64,000 bases of DNA from Nemertoderma westbladi (lineage: Eukaryota; Xenacoelomorpha; Nemertodermatida; Nemertodermatidae): assembly GCA_032718475.1 (NCBI GenBank), contig JAUCBJ010006819.1, forward strand, positions 1 through 64,000. The letters run 5' to 3'. The notes under the pieces are model-generated. The model saw only the letters and a list, made by a program, of their open reading frames with translations. It made no database searches and was not told the DNA's origin. Each line of letters starts with the position of its first letter. The stretch's first letter is position 1. Both the position numbers and the translations under genes were made by a program. This document shows positions 22,549 through 34,160 of this stretch, one piece after another.

Positions 22549-25500
22549 ACATAACCGTGGTTGTCTGTGTATCGCAGTTAGTTTGCGGCGAGGATTGAAA
22601 GCATTCATGTTCGTTCACACATGGGATTTAACTGGCGCCTATGGTATGGAAAGCAGATATAAACAATATCTGTGATTAGAGATGCTAGGCTGGAGATTCT
22701 AGAATTTAACTTTGATAGAACACACGATCGTGCAATAACTACGTACTCCCCTTTTAAAAATTTCAAGTGCGGTGTTTTAAAATACGAACGCACCCTGCGA
22801 TGGTTATAATTATATACGTTAAATGTAATCTTATCAAAGTGTTCTGGGGTAAGTAAATTTATTGGAATGTTGAAAGATTTAATTAAAGGAAAGGTTTTCT
22901 TTCTTTAAAAATTAAATGTTAAACACCATATTTCGTTACACTCGTGTTATACAGTAGTTGAATATAGTGGGTTGTAGCTGATTGTTGTTAGCGCCAGTAT
23001 ACAGTTGCTGGATCACTCGCACCAATACTGCCTGCATATCGTTAAATATACCATCTCGACATATCGGTACTTTAGGTTTCTATGGGTGCATATGTTGTGG
23101 GGCAAGCCACGAAGTCTAGGTGAGCCTTTGTGTAGCTGTATATAATACGGGACAGCTGAACGCTAATAAGTCGGTCAATCTTTGATGAAATGGAAACAAT
23201 TTGGTCCAGATGTGGTCTATCAAAACTTTAGAAATTCTACACCAAGACAGAGTAATATAGTTCCACTGTCGGCCGCTATGGGGAGTGACCAGGTCCACTA
23301 ATTTTACAACTACGCAAAGGCTCATGTAGATTGGTGCTGCGCGAAGCCCCACACTCGTGTTATAATATACTGCTTTGAGTCGTTTTGAGATGTTTTGAGT
23401 CGAATATCTTTTCAATTAACGTTAAGGTCAAGTAGTAAATGTACAAGATATTAATAAAATTGTTTCATTTTATATTATGCTTACTATATTCTCACTGACA
23501 TCAAAGATACTCTGAAAACAAAACTCCCAAGTGTCGTCGGTGGTGTTTATTGCGTGAAAACAAAACCCCTGGCATACTGTTCAGTATTCATGGGTATTGA
23601 AAATGACGGTGTTTTAAGAAAATTACTTACAAAATAATAAAAAAATGGCCTATATTCTTTGTATGTGCGTACAGGTTTACAATATAAATATTATGTATGT
23701 ATAGTTAGTCATATCATTCAGAAATTAATGGAATTGTTCATGACTTGATATTTATTTTATGAATATATTCTATAATTCGGCGCGACTGATTTCTTAATCT
23801 TATTTAATAAAGGACAACGTCAGATTTTTCTAGCCTACAATGAAATAAAGTTATTTTATATTACTGTATAAATATGAAACTGATATTATGCACTTTATCA
23901 AAACCATGTATAATAGTGTTGTGGCAGTGTCCTCAAGAATTGATTAAATTTTCGGCTGTGGGCGATGCGAAAATTGTTGGAACTCCAAAAACGGTACACC
24001 GCTTCGGTTAGAAGCACATTTATCTCAATAAGAAAATTTCGATTGCCACGTCCATTTTTCTGCTATCAAAAATAGCACATCGATCAATTTATAGAGCCTA
24101 AATTTTCTAAAAATGCATCTCAGAAAAACCGAAAATAGCAATGTTAGAAACAATATTACACCAAAAATTAGAAAATGTAAAACCAACTTTAGATTTTAGT
24201 TCAGATTTTGCCCCGCTCTAAATATCGAATCGCCCATTCTTGAAGTACTTCTTTCAATAGATAACTGGAACTGCGTCCTCGGAAACCCATATACATTCCA
24301 TTTACCAAAATCAAGTGAAGATTCGTGGAAAAATTAGCAATTTAGTCCTTGAACATCCTTTTTACTTTGTTTGAAAATTGTCGTAAATGGTTTTAAATAA
24401 TTTTTAAGTTGTATGGCTTTGAAATGTTGAACGGTATATAGTATACCCATATTGGCCAACAACTCTGAAGGTTATCGCATGCACGCAAGGTTGCAAAAAT
24501 ATATTGGGTTAATATTACCATTATGTATTGTATTAAGTTGACACACTATAATGTAACGAAGGGTAAATGTTAAAAAATTTATTTTAACAATCGAAAATAT
24601 AAAAAATATGTAATATAAACAATTTAAATATAAAGGTCTAGCCGCGGTGTAATTTATCGCAAATAAAACGAATTGGCATTTATACATAATGGCGAATTCA
24701 ATTTCATCACCTCAAAACTAAATATTGTTGCGCTCATCTTCTTGAATGATGGAGGAGTTTGACGTTGCCGACAGAAAGGTTGTTTTAAATTTTTTCGCTT
24801 CATTTGTAAGCTAAACTGGTCTTAGGAGAGATTGTGGGGGGGGGGGGGGGGCTACTCATCCCCAGATTACACTTAATAATCTAACAAGGCGAACCGAACA
24901 AACTCACGGTAATAGCGTGCTACAGCACCGAGAGTAATCCCAATGAAAGAAACTCAATTTAACTTGAGTGAGCCATTTAAACTGAAGCGAATTCCATTTA
25001 CGGTCGACCTACTGGCCCAAACATAAAGTGCCCAACCCCTTACAGATACAGTCCTCTCCCCGGGTGTAATCCACCGCCTTTACCTCCAACCTGGGTTACT
25101 TTGGTCTCGAGGGGACCAACACTGTCCCTAACTCACTGGCCTCGCCTACGGTACCACACGCGCCTACAATAATGAGTGGACTAATTCGATTGAGACTTTT
25201 CCAAGAGTTTGAGTTTGGTTGCCTACAGTTACAGGATATTGGTGAGGAAAACTAAACTAAGGCGTGTGAAAAGGGTGTTTAATGATAAGGTTACTAGCTA
25301 AACTCTTATGAAATTGGAAAATCTGAACGGATGACATTAACTACTTCATTTGAAATGAATTATAAAATTATAAAATTAATGGTAAAACCGCACATGAGGC
25401 GAGTCAGCAATCTGTTATTAATTAATATTAAACTACAGTCGTTTTCCAACGGGGGGTGTGGGGGTGTGTGAGATAGAGGCCTTGCATAACTGTGGGATCG

Positions 25501-26116
25501 GAAGTCAATATAACTAGCCAGTAGCCATAAAGACATAGTACAGTATAATGGTAATCTTTAGATGGCCGCTTACTGTTATACAGTACTAAGGCCCCACATG
25601 TAATATTGTACATATTATTATGACTTTATCGGCTGTATAACTTTGGTACTATAAACGCTGCAAGGAAGTGTGAATCGGTCGTGCCTAGAATAGTCAACTA
25701 TACTCGTCTCTATTACAAGCATCGTTGCGCTCGGCCTGTTTTGTTTAAAAATATTCTTCCAAAACTTAGACTGACAACCTTTATAACTATACAAAAACAA
25801 TATTTTTGGATAAAACAAGATATTATATTTTTATTAAATCCGTTGACGAATAACATAAAGACACGTATAAGATAACTTACTACTAAACTGCAACATATTG
25901 AGGCTACCGTTTGATTGATATAAAAGGAATAAACACTGAAAATGGTAGCCTATTATTCCCGTTTTAAAAGATCAGTCAGACGACAAAGATTCCCTTAACA
26001 GTTTTGTATTAATCAAGAAGTTTTAGGGATTTAAACGACGGCTCACAAAATGAGTCAGGTCCCACCATATTTAACTTATCTGCACTCAGTTAATTAATCC
26101 GCAAAACAATAACTTC
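22549..26116. other. Intergenic stretch between SLC5A7 and ILF2
   Basis: No supported gene. It contains a 16-nt poly-G run (24836-24851) and a GC-richer patch around 25010-25190 whose origin I cannot assign. The genes on either side are convergent, so their 3' UTRs and polyadenylation sites should lie here. Confidence 0.55.
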
Positions 26117-27262
26117 TCAATGAGCCATTAATTCCGTGCCCAACTCTTCCACCGATGGCTCGTAGGCCTGATCCGACGGGGTGACAACGACCCCCTCCCA
26201 GATGCTCATATCTTTATCAACATTACTCGCTCCCACCAACCCGAGCACATGCGGGTCCCCGCCGTGCGTCAGCACCCGCAGAAGCGTCTGCGCCGTGTAG
26301 CAGACGAGATCCTGCTCCTCCAGACTGAGATCCTGGTGGACACGCTTCTGGCCGTATTCGCAGGGATCCACGATCCCAAGCGATCCGGGAAGGAAAATTC
26401 CCGAGGAGAGTAGTTGTAGAACCCGTCTGTAGGCCGCGTTTATAGGGAGTGGATCCCCTGAGGGTGTGTTCATTACCGAGTAGTGAGCGAGTAGATCCAA
26501 CATCCAAACGTGGATCGGCTGCAAACCCGAGAACCGACGCTGTAAATCCTTTAACAGACGCACGAGAACCTTGATCGCGGAGTGGCTGGCGTACTCCTCG
26601 AACCATTTAGTGTGTCGAACCATCGCCAAGTTCATCTGGAGCCCTTTAAACGGGAGATGTAACTCCGGATCGAGTTGACGTAGATTGGGGGGGATTGTTG
26701 CTATGAGCAACCGGACACACGCCGACGGAGACTTTACCAGAACGCCATCCTCTCCCGGAATCAGTGTGAGAACCTCTTTATTGTCCGCATCCTTCATGTT
26801 CTCTACGATTTTCTGTCCGAGACTCGCGACCGCCTGTATCGTAGGTAAACTCTTTAGTATAACGACTAAATCCGCAGTGTTACTCCCTGCCATCATCGTA
26901 CCTTTCTTAAACGAACCAACCTGCTTCACCTCATCGATAGTAACCTCAAACTTATCGGGTGGAGCCACTATCAACGCCTCCACGGCGCTCTGTACCTTGG
27001 CTACCAGGTTCAGCACAGACGTCTGTTCCTCGGGGGTTGGGGTTAAGTCCTGGGATCGTTTAACTAGCGCCTGCTGGAAGGCCGATTCGTTGGGGGGCTC
27101 CCCGACTCGTGTGAAGTGGGACTCTTGCACCTGGACCATGTCGAAGGGTTGATGGACCACTAGCGGTTTCGGGGGTTTGTGTTGGAAGTTGGGGCCCGCA
27201 CCCCCGCGGTTCCCACGCCCGCGGTGGTTACTATGGAAAATACCTCGACCACGTCCGCCCAT
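26117..27262 (-). CDS. ILF2: Interleukin enhancer-binding factor 2 homologue (NF45)
   Basis: A 381-residue protein with the layout of ILF2/NF45, the partner of ILF3/NF90 in a double-stranded-RNA-binding complex that acts in RNA processing and transcription. The N terminus is an RG-rich segment (MGGRGRGIF...GRGNRGG), followed by the DZF nucleotidyltransferase-like domain from about residue 45 to 360. Diagnostic conserved stretches include KRSQDLTPT, VGSFKKGTMMAG near residue 127, ATIPPNLRQLDPELHLPFKG near 195, VKVLVRLLKDLQRRF-like near 240, FLPGSLGIVDPCE near 300 and DLVCYTAQTLLRVLTHGG near 330. The family is a catalytically inactive pseudo-nucleotidyltransferase. The C-terminal tail is shorter than in vertebrates, and the usual acidic run is nearly absent. 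The coding region is uninterrupted by introns; with no disabling mutation it is probably functional. Confidence 0.96.
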   Translation of the reverse strand: MGGRGRGIFHSNHRGRGNRGGAGPNFQHKPPKPLVVHQPFDMVQVQESHFTRVGEPPNESAFQQALVKRSQDLTPTPEEQTSVLNLVAKVQSAVEALIVAPPDKFEVTIDEVKQVGSFKKGTMMAGSNTADLVVILKSLPTIQAVASLGQKIVENMKDADNKEVLTLIPGEDGVLVKSPSACVRLLIATIPPNLRQLDPELHLPFKGLQMNLAMVRHTKWFEEYASHSAIKVLVRLLKDLQRRFSGLQPIHVWMLDLLAHYSVMNTPSGDPLPINAAYRRVLQLLSSGIFLPGSLGIVDPCEYGQKRVHQDLSLEEQDLVCYTAQTLLRVLTHGGDPHVLGLVGASNVDKDMSIWEGVVVTPSDQAYEPSVEELGTELMAH

Positions 27263-28159
27263 ACCGACCGCGAATCTTTATCTGATTATGTTCCGAACAG
27301 CCGAAAACAGGAATATGGAATATAAGTAGACTAGGCAGCTAGGACTGTAGGAGAGGATAGGCTACCTACCGAAACTATATAGGCCTATACCCATGGCCGG
27401 CGCCAGGATTTTTCTTGGGGGGTGCAGATGTTGAAAAAGCGGACCTTTTTTGTTACCATCGAAACAAAATATTATTGCTGCATTGGACCGGTATCAGTTT
27501 AGGCCGCTAACCTAGAAAACTTTATACTTTGTATCAGATAGTTAGAAAAAGTTAGAGTGAACCTATTAAATGATATGATTAAATGATACTAAATTATGGA
27601 CGCAATAAAAATTCATCCCTCTCCAGGGGAAATTCCGACACAAATAAAGTCTGATTACTCTCAAAAATAAAACTATACTACACTGTACTATACTGTACTA
27701 TTGTGTTTAGTTTATTGTTTTGGTTAAAATAACGTGCCACTGTAACCTGCTCCTTTCCCTAAATTGAGAATTTAACATTGAGGCGGGACATGAATTCGCC
27801 AAGGCAGGTTTTGCGTTTCCCTCCTGTCTCCAACGAAGTATTTTGATTTTGATATAATAAACCCACCAGTATTCTAACTTATACTGTGAAATACTTCTAA
27901 CACATTCAAATTAATGAATTTAAAAAATACTTAAAAATCTTACTTAAAAAATATTTAATTCAACAATAAAACAACCTAGACTTTAATTTGGTTGAACAAA
28001 TGGTTGATTACTGCAGACTGCTACTGGAATATTGGATGGAGTGAGTAAAACGGAATAGGTTATTTTAATTAGATCGGATTTTAATCAACCTTGATTTAAC
28101 CCTATCTGACCCGGGCTATTTTACAACGTAATTGGCCCGGGGGGGGGGGGGGGTCATTT

Positions 28160-28500
28160 TAGATCTTGGCTCAAAAATTACAATTTTGATGGTATAAGGG
28201 TTTTCGAGGTCGCTGATCACGATGAAACTAGTTATAAATATTTATGGTAATTCAAACCCAATTTTGGTGCCATTCTGGTGCCCCAGAACGAAAAGTACAA
28301 GTAGCACAAAATTTTAAATTGTAAAATTTTGCCTTTGGTTGGGTAATTCTGAGGCTATACTGTTTTTCAAGGTCGCTGATCACGATACAACTCGTTAAAA
28401 ATCATTCGTGGTGGTAACAAACTATCATTTTTGATCTTTGTCTGGTGGGACGAAAAATACAAGTAGCAAAAATTTTCAAATGGCAAAAATCGAATTTGGT
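28160..28500. repeat. Two degenerate copies of about 180 bp inside the hAT-like element
   Basis: AAGGTCGCTGATCACGAT-type segments recur near 28205 and 28370, each followed by a similar GTAGCA-AAATTTT-containing stretch. The copies are diverged. Confidence 0.55.
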
Positions 28501-28865
28501 TGGATAATTATTAGTATTATTAACAGTATTATTAGTATTACACGAAAATCGTCAATACCATAAACATTAAAATGTATGTAATGTACCCATGTCGTAGGCC
28601 TATAAGTGCCGCCTAAACTACTGCATCAGAAAGTTCAGAATGCGACAAGTTATGTGGTGCAATAAAAAATAAAACCTGGAGGTGGTTAGGGTTACAGTTA
28701 CCAGTAACAGGTATGCCTAAGCTGGTAAAAATGCAGAAATTTGATTTGATGGTTGGTTATGGTACCGTACCCATGCAGCTAAACTTAGATTTTAGGCAAT
28801 CGCATCTTACAGCCTATAATAAAACAGGAAAATCGGCTGATTATAACAAAATCAAACCAGCTATT

Positions 28866-29243
28866 TAGTATAAAAGTATACAGGAAGTAGGACAGTACTG
28901 GCAGACTGGTGGTCTGGTATTGCTACCAGTAGTATACTAAGGTTGAATTGAATTGCCGACCTATTGTCTGTTAGTTGCTTGTTGCTGCTACCCGTACATA
29001 AAAGTATACAGGAAGTAGGACAGTACTGGTAGTCTGGTATTGCTACCAGTAGTATACTAAGGTTGAATTGAATTGCCGACCTATTGTCTGATAGTTGCTT
29101 GTTGCTGCTACCCGTACATAAAAGTATACAGGAAGTAGGACAGTACTGGTGGTCTGGTATTGCTACCAGTAGTATACTAAGGTTGAATTGAATTGCCGAC
29201 CTATTGTCTGATAGTTGCTTGTTGCTGCTACCTGTACTAAACA
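28866..29243. repeat. Three near-identical 120-bp tandem repeats
   Basis: Units containing AAGTATACAGGAAGTAGGAC and ending in TAGTTGCTTGTTGCTGCTAC repeat with a 120-bp period, differing by only a few bases. Because 120 is divisible by three, a 169-codon minus-strand frame stays open across them; I regard that frame as a by-product of the repeat. Confidence 0.9.
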
Positions 29244-29567
29244 CTAAACCGAAAGTAAATGAACTAAACATTGAAAATATATAAATAACTTGCAGGTAAT
29301 GTAATAGAGGTGTAGTGTCTAGTGGTATCGGTATGATGTTCACTGTTGACAGCAAGTAATACCAGAACACCCAGTAATATAAATGGACAGAAATCTGATT
29401 AGAATAAGATTCAAGTGACTGTGTGTTCTTTTGGTTTAATAATTACACAAAAATTTTTGTATTTGTCCACAATGAAAATATATTCGTCCAATTGCGGACC
29501 TTTTCTCACTTTTTGGGGGGTGCAGCTGCACCCCTTGCACCCCATTGGCGCCGGCCATGCCTATACC

Positions 29568-30163
29568 AGTATACTGCAGTACTGAATACTGATATAGGGT
29601 ATAGTACTGTCAGACTGTCACTGTAGTATCAAAAAGTTAAATTGCAACCAGTGACCAGTAAACCTAAAAATGTAAAATCATCTACAGATCTACCGACATG
29701 TGGCAAGTCTACTGACTACTGACAGTTTGCTGTTGAATTTGAATTAACCACCATGATATTCCTTCTTTTATTGTATGTATGATACATTTTTATATATGAA
29801 AAGCTCTGTATGATTGACTCATACAACGTCAACAATTTAAAGAATTCTTCATTTTGAATTTCCCACACGTTTATTTGTAGAACGGAGTACGAATATCTTT
29901 ATCAGCCAATAATTGCAAGGTATGTAATTAGTGTGTCTTACTTGGGGACAGGACAAGTTCACTATGTTTCGCATTGTTGCCTAGTAACAATGTTGGCAAG
30001 ATATTTCAATACATAGCTAATATAAAATTAGAGAGTAATAGAGTTACGAAATTTTATAATCACCATAAATACATTCTAAATTAATTACCATTTATTACTT
30101 TGAAAAAATGTAATATAATTGTTTCAAATATTTATAAGAATTAATTTCGATTATCAAAACCAG
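29568..30163. other. Upstream region of the lebercilin-like gene
   Basis: AT-rich non-coding DNA between the hAT-like element and the lebercilin-like start codon. Apart from the X-box at 29976-29988, I see no clear core promoter element. Confidence 0.5.
29976..29988 (+). promoter_or_regulatory. RFX-type X-box upstream of the lebercilin-like gene
   Basis: GTTGCCTAGTAAC fits the X-box consensus RYYNYY-N(1-3)-RRNRAC exactly, with a one-base spacer. It lies about 176 bp before the start codon of a ciliary gene, the usual distance for RFX targets. RFX control is inference from motif and position. Confidence 0.6.
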
Positions 30164-32107
30164 ATGATGCCGACTAGAAACACCATCAATGCCAAACCTA
30201 ATCAATTTTACGAGGTTGAAGTTCCTCAACATATAAAACTACATCGTGAAACTCAACGAAATCAAACACAAACCAACGGGACGACCGTTCAAATCCAACA
30301 GCGCAGGGCCAATAAACCCATAGCATCTAAACATTACACCGCAAAGGGAAAACCGCAATCCACAATTACAAACGGTACGCGACCGCGTCTTCCGATTGCA
30401 GAAAAAGAAGTTATTGCTGACGACGATAATTATAGCGCCGATGGTTTTGAAACAGATGAAGATGAAGTTTACGAGAATCATGAGGAGTTTGCAAAGGGAG
30501 ATCATGTAATGCCAAATAAACCGTTTATATACGGGGAGCACCAACATTTAGTCCATAAAAAAACTACGAGTAAGAGACAGACTGGGACACACAAGCCGCC
30601 AACGAGTGTATTACGGACGCCAACCAACGATGGTAACAGTTTCCAAACGTTACCAATAAATGACAGAAAAGTGAAAAAATTAGAAGATAAACTAACGGAA
30701 TTCGCATCGACTATAGAACTACTTCAAGAGGAGAATAAATTGCTCAAACGGGTGCAACGAAGATATGAACGCGCATTGAATAAGTACGAAGGTGAAGACG
30801 GTGATTTTGCTAGAGAATTTAGGGACCACGCCACAGAGGTAAAAGTGTTAAAAAACCGCGTAAAGATGTATAAGTCGAGAGATGAGGAAACATCGCGTAA
30901 GTACATGGAGCAAAATCACGAAATTATACGTCTTAAGGATAAGATCATGAAGTTGAAGACTCTTGTTGATAAACATAACTTGGAAGAGCGTGAGACACTG
31001 GAATATAATCTCAGTGGACTTGAAAATGAGTTGGAGGTTAAAGATAAGCAAATATTGGATCTGGAGAAGAAGCTAATTCTTTCGCAGAAAAATTATTTAA
31101 GTGAGTGCAGCGGCGTGAGGGGAAAATTACGCCGAGCCGAGACGGAATGTGATCGTTTATCAAAAGATTTAAGAGAGGCTAAATTCCATATCACTGAAAA
31201 AGAGAAGGAACTGAGTTTGAAGAATATTTACTCGCAGAGAATCTACAAACATCCGGTCGGTTCTGGTTCCGTCCGTGGTGCAACGAATTCTGCAGAAAGT
31301 TTATCAGGTCGGCAAAGAAATACAACGGTTATTGACAAGTCGACAATGACGTCGGAAGATATAGAATCGGATAGACAAAATGAAGACGCGTCGGAAAATC
31401 GACATAACAATGTCTTTGAAACTTCCACGGAATTAAACACAGATATTATAGGCCACGGATCAGCTCATGATGGTAGTGTTGATAGCGACAACATCGATGT
31501 CACCGAGAAATCTCATGAAATAGTGGATGAAAATCAGACGCCGAGTTCACAACAAACTACTAATATAGAAAATACAATAGATAGACAAGATAGAAGCAGC
31601 GAGATTGGAGTAGATTCTAATTACTTACAGACACCCCACGACGATAATCCAGAACATGATGAGTTGGAATACCCATCAACATTGAATGTTATAAACAACA
31701 CCGATGGTCCAGAAAGAGTCAACATTCAAGACGAAAATACAAGCATGAATAAATCATTGGAACAACAGGAGCAACTTGACAATCATGTTGATGATAAAGA
31801 TGAACAGAAGACCAAAGATGAAACAAAGCTAACGGCTAGGTCTAATGACAAAGCAGGCGCCAAGGAAACACAAACTGATTTAAATAATTTTGTTGTAAAA
31901 GATGTTAATTCGCAACAAAATGGAATACCTGTAAAAGGTGCAACAAGAGATAGTGGTGGTGCAAAAGCAAACATTTCTAAAAGAAATAATAAGCAAGAAG
32001 ACGTAGGGGAATATAAACCATCTTATAATAAACCAATTAGAATGGCAAACTTAGGACCTCCTCTGCGAAAACAGTATCAAAAAGTAAAAAGCCCTAAAGT
32101 ATCATAA
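30164..32107 (+). CDS. LCA5: Lebercilin-like ciliary coiled-coil protein (LCA5 family)
   Basis: A 647-residue protein whose central segment, about residues 165-375, matches the lebercilin domain: a long coiled coil with KLEDKLTEFASTIELLQEEN at the start, EVKVLKNRVK and LVDKHNLEERE in the middle, and the closing signature EKELSLKNIYSQRIYK. Lebercilin localises to basal bodies and the axoneme and links to intraflagellar transport; human LCA5 mutation causes Leber congenital amaurosis. The N-terminal 160 residues are polar and basic-acidic mixed; the C-terminal 270 are acidic, low in hydrophobics, and presumably disordered. I place the start at the first of two adjacent ATGs; an upstream in-frame TTG extension is less likely, and CCAG before the ATG could be a splice acceptor. 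The coding region is intronless. An X-box upstream fits ciliary regulation. LCA5 versus LCA5L cannot be decided here. Confidence 0.85.
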   Translation: MMPTRNTINAKPNQFYEVEVPQHIKLHRETQRNQTQTNGTTVQIQQRRANKPIASKHYTAKGKPQSTITNGTRPRLPIAEKEVIADDDNYSADGFETDEDEVYENHEEFAKGDHVMPNKPFIYGEHQHLVHKKTTSKRQTGTHKPPTSVLRTPTNDGNSFQTLPINDRKVKKLEDKLTEFASTIELLQEENKLLKRVQRRYERALNKYEGEDGDFAREFRDHATEVKVLKNRVKMYKSRDEETSRKYMEQNHEIIRLKDKIMKLKTLVDKHNLEERETLEYNLSGLENELEVKDKQILDLEKKLILSQKNYLSECSGVRGKLRRAETECDRLSKDLREAKFHITEKEKELSLKNIYSQRIYKHPVGSGSVRGATNSAESLSGRQRNTTVIDKSTMTSEDIESDRQNEDASENRHNNVFETSTELNTDIIGHGSAHDGSVDSDNIDVTEKSHEIVDENQTPSSQQTTNIENTIDRQDRSSEIGVDSNYLQTPHDDNPEHDELEYPSTLNVINNTDGPERVNIQDENTSMNKSLEQQEQLDNHVDDKDEQKTKDETKLTARSNDKAGAKETQTDLNNFVVKDVNSQQNGIPVKGATRDSGGAKANISKRNNKQEDVGEYKPSYNKPIRMANLGPPLRKQYQKVKSPKVS

Positions 32108-33227
32108 TATCTTTGTGTCAACATACGAAATGTAATGGCCATTATTAATAACAAGTAGCAATTGTTAAAGCTTTTATCATTTGATATAGGTATGCCCAGC
32201 AAAATGGTATTTTCGTCGTTTGGTATTTCCAGTTTGGTCTCATAATTGCTTGTACGCAAGCCACTGTAATAGTAATTGTTAGTTTGTTTATAATGAATGT
32301 ACGAAAAGTGTTTGAAAACTACAAGAAAAGTCAATTGCTAGTTGTTATTAATATTAGGCCGAAATTATAGCGATAATGTTGTTTAACTTACTGTTTATAA
32401 AATAATCTAGTATCTACTGTAGTAATCAACGACAGTTGTTTATGTTTAATGTGTGAGTTAATATTTTGATAGTACGGTTTTTTTACTTTTTAATTTACTA
32501 GTTGGCGTAAATTATTTAATTTAACCCATAATAAAGTTAATTACCCTGGTTAAATAATTAATTTATAATAAATGTTATTCCCCATTACAAACTGTTTAAA
32601 ATAACAATACAATGGTGGGCTATGTAAAAAAATATCCGAATTCGCCCTAGGGAAAATAACCAGTTATTAATCCTATCCCGCTTTTGGTAGCTTAGTTACA
32701 GCCAATCAATTTGAATATAATAATAAAATATAAAATATTCGCATATTAATAGGTTCCATCCACTAGCTACCATGGTTACAATTCACAACCACTTTGTTTA
32801 GAACTTATTACAGAGTTGTCAGCAGATGATCCCGTAAGACAGCGACAGTAATGTAGAGAGGCCTTGCATACGTGGATGGTAGTTAGGTGTAGTAAATCTG
32901 GAACCGATTTTAAGATTGAGACCTGATAATATGAGGAGAGTTCTAGAAATTCACATTTGTTGCAATTCCTTCAATGATCCAATGTCCCTTTCATATTCAA
33001 GCAACTGAATTTTATGTTAGCTATGTTTTAGATAAACATAGCTATTATTTTCGACACTGGTTCCGTTCTCCTACTTTCCCCTATAAATTTTTTATCGTAG
33101 CATTTGTTAATTTTTCTATATAATTTCAATTTTTTATACTGTAGTTCCTTTTGAAAAAATATTATTCTAGAAAGAATATCGTTTTGACTGGAGTTCCTTA
33201 TAGCACTACATTTGTAAAACATATATC
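32108..33227. other. Non-coding stretch downstream of the lebercilin-like gene
   Basis: AT-rich, with AATAAA-like motifs (for example near 32528) that could serve 3' processing. No gene supported. Confidence 0.5.
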
Positions 33228-33731
33228 ATTGTTACTATGGCAACGTTAAATAGTTGTAGAACAAATGAAATGTATTATATACTATTCTAGAACATAAATA
33301 AAATAAAATATATTACGTTCTAGAATTTATAGCTAGTTTTTATTAATTTAAAAATAGCTAGTAAATTAAATATGATTGTATTTAAATGAATTTCTGAATA
33401 CATGTAAATGAATATTGAAAATTGGTATATTTCTAACATATACCGGTAGCTAGTTTTTTTTAATTAAAATAGGCCTAGCTAGTAGATTAAAAAAATTTAT
33501 TTTTAGTAAATTTCAAAATAAATTTAAATGAATATTGAAAGTTTCCAAACTACAGTACCAAACATTAATAAAAAGTTTTTTATATTTTTTTTAAATTTCT
33601 AGCTATTTTAAAATTAAAAAATAACTAGCTATATATTCCAGAACGTTATAATTTTAATTTTATTTATGTTCTAGAATAGTGTTCTAGAAGTTCTAGAACT
33701 CTACAATGTTGCCATGGTAAACATGATTTAT
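33228..33731. mobile_element. MITE-like inverted-repeat element, about 0.5 kb
   Basis: The left end (CATTGTTACTATGGCAACGT) and the right end (ACAATGTTGCCATGGTAAAC) are imperfect inverses. Further in, TATTCTAGAACATAAATAAA on the left is mirrored by TTTATTTATGTTCTAGAATA on the right. The middle is AT-rich with several AGCTAG repeats. No coding sequence; target duplication unclear. The termini contain X-box-like sequence. Confidence 0.6.
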
Positions 33732-33984
33732 GGAATAAAATGTAGTGCTACACGGATACGTAACTGTTACCTTAGTTTTAATATTGTCTGCGTCAAGAGT
33801 CAGTCCCCCAATCTGCAAAACTGTAATAACAAAAGTACTACACCGCAGTCACAGTTATAGTTATAGTATTTGATACCTTAATGTGCACTTAATTTATAAG
33901 TATACTATATCTAATTGAATAACATTATCTGAGCACTCGAGAGCAGGTTATTCAAGAAATATCGATCGTTGGGGAGATAGGGGG

Positions 33985-34160
33985 GGGGGGGGGGGGGAAA
34001 TTTGACCCATCTCGGCGAATTCATATTTCGTCTTAATGTTAAATTAAACAAATAACAATAAATTATAAAACAATACATTACAATAAATTAAAGACAATAG
34101 AAAAGGTTACAGTGGTATTTTTAGTAGTGATCAGCTGTTATCTGCGTCGATTTTACCCTG
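33985..34160 (+). repeat. Dispersed repeat family, copy 1
   Basis: Contains CTCGGCGAATTCATATTTCG, GACAATAGAAAAGGTTACAG and GTGATCAGCTGTTATCTGCG, each with a counterpart in the copy at 57.9-58.2 kb, so the two are members of one interspersed family. It follows a poly-G run at 33980-33997. Confidence 0.6.

Larger units (their letters stand above)
27392..29559. mobile_element. Non-autonomous hAT-like DNA transposon
   Basis: The element starts CATGGCCGGCGCCA and ends with its exact inverse, and is flanked by perfect 8-bp duplications CCTATACC at 27384-27391 and 29560-29567. An 8-bp duplication fits the hAT superfamily (P elements also make 8 bp). Subterminal GCGGACCTTTT occurs near both ends in the same orientation. 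Inside there is no transposase, only tandem repeats and a 15-nt poly-G run (28139-28153), so it is non-autonomous. Confidence 0.85.

Noticed and set aside
28861-29370. Minus-strand 169-codon frame
   Set aside because: A by-product of the 120-bp tandem repeat in the hAT-like element; repeats of the same hydrophobic peptide without domain or splice support.
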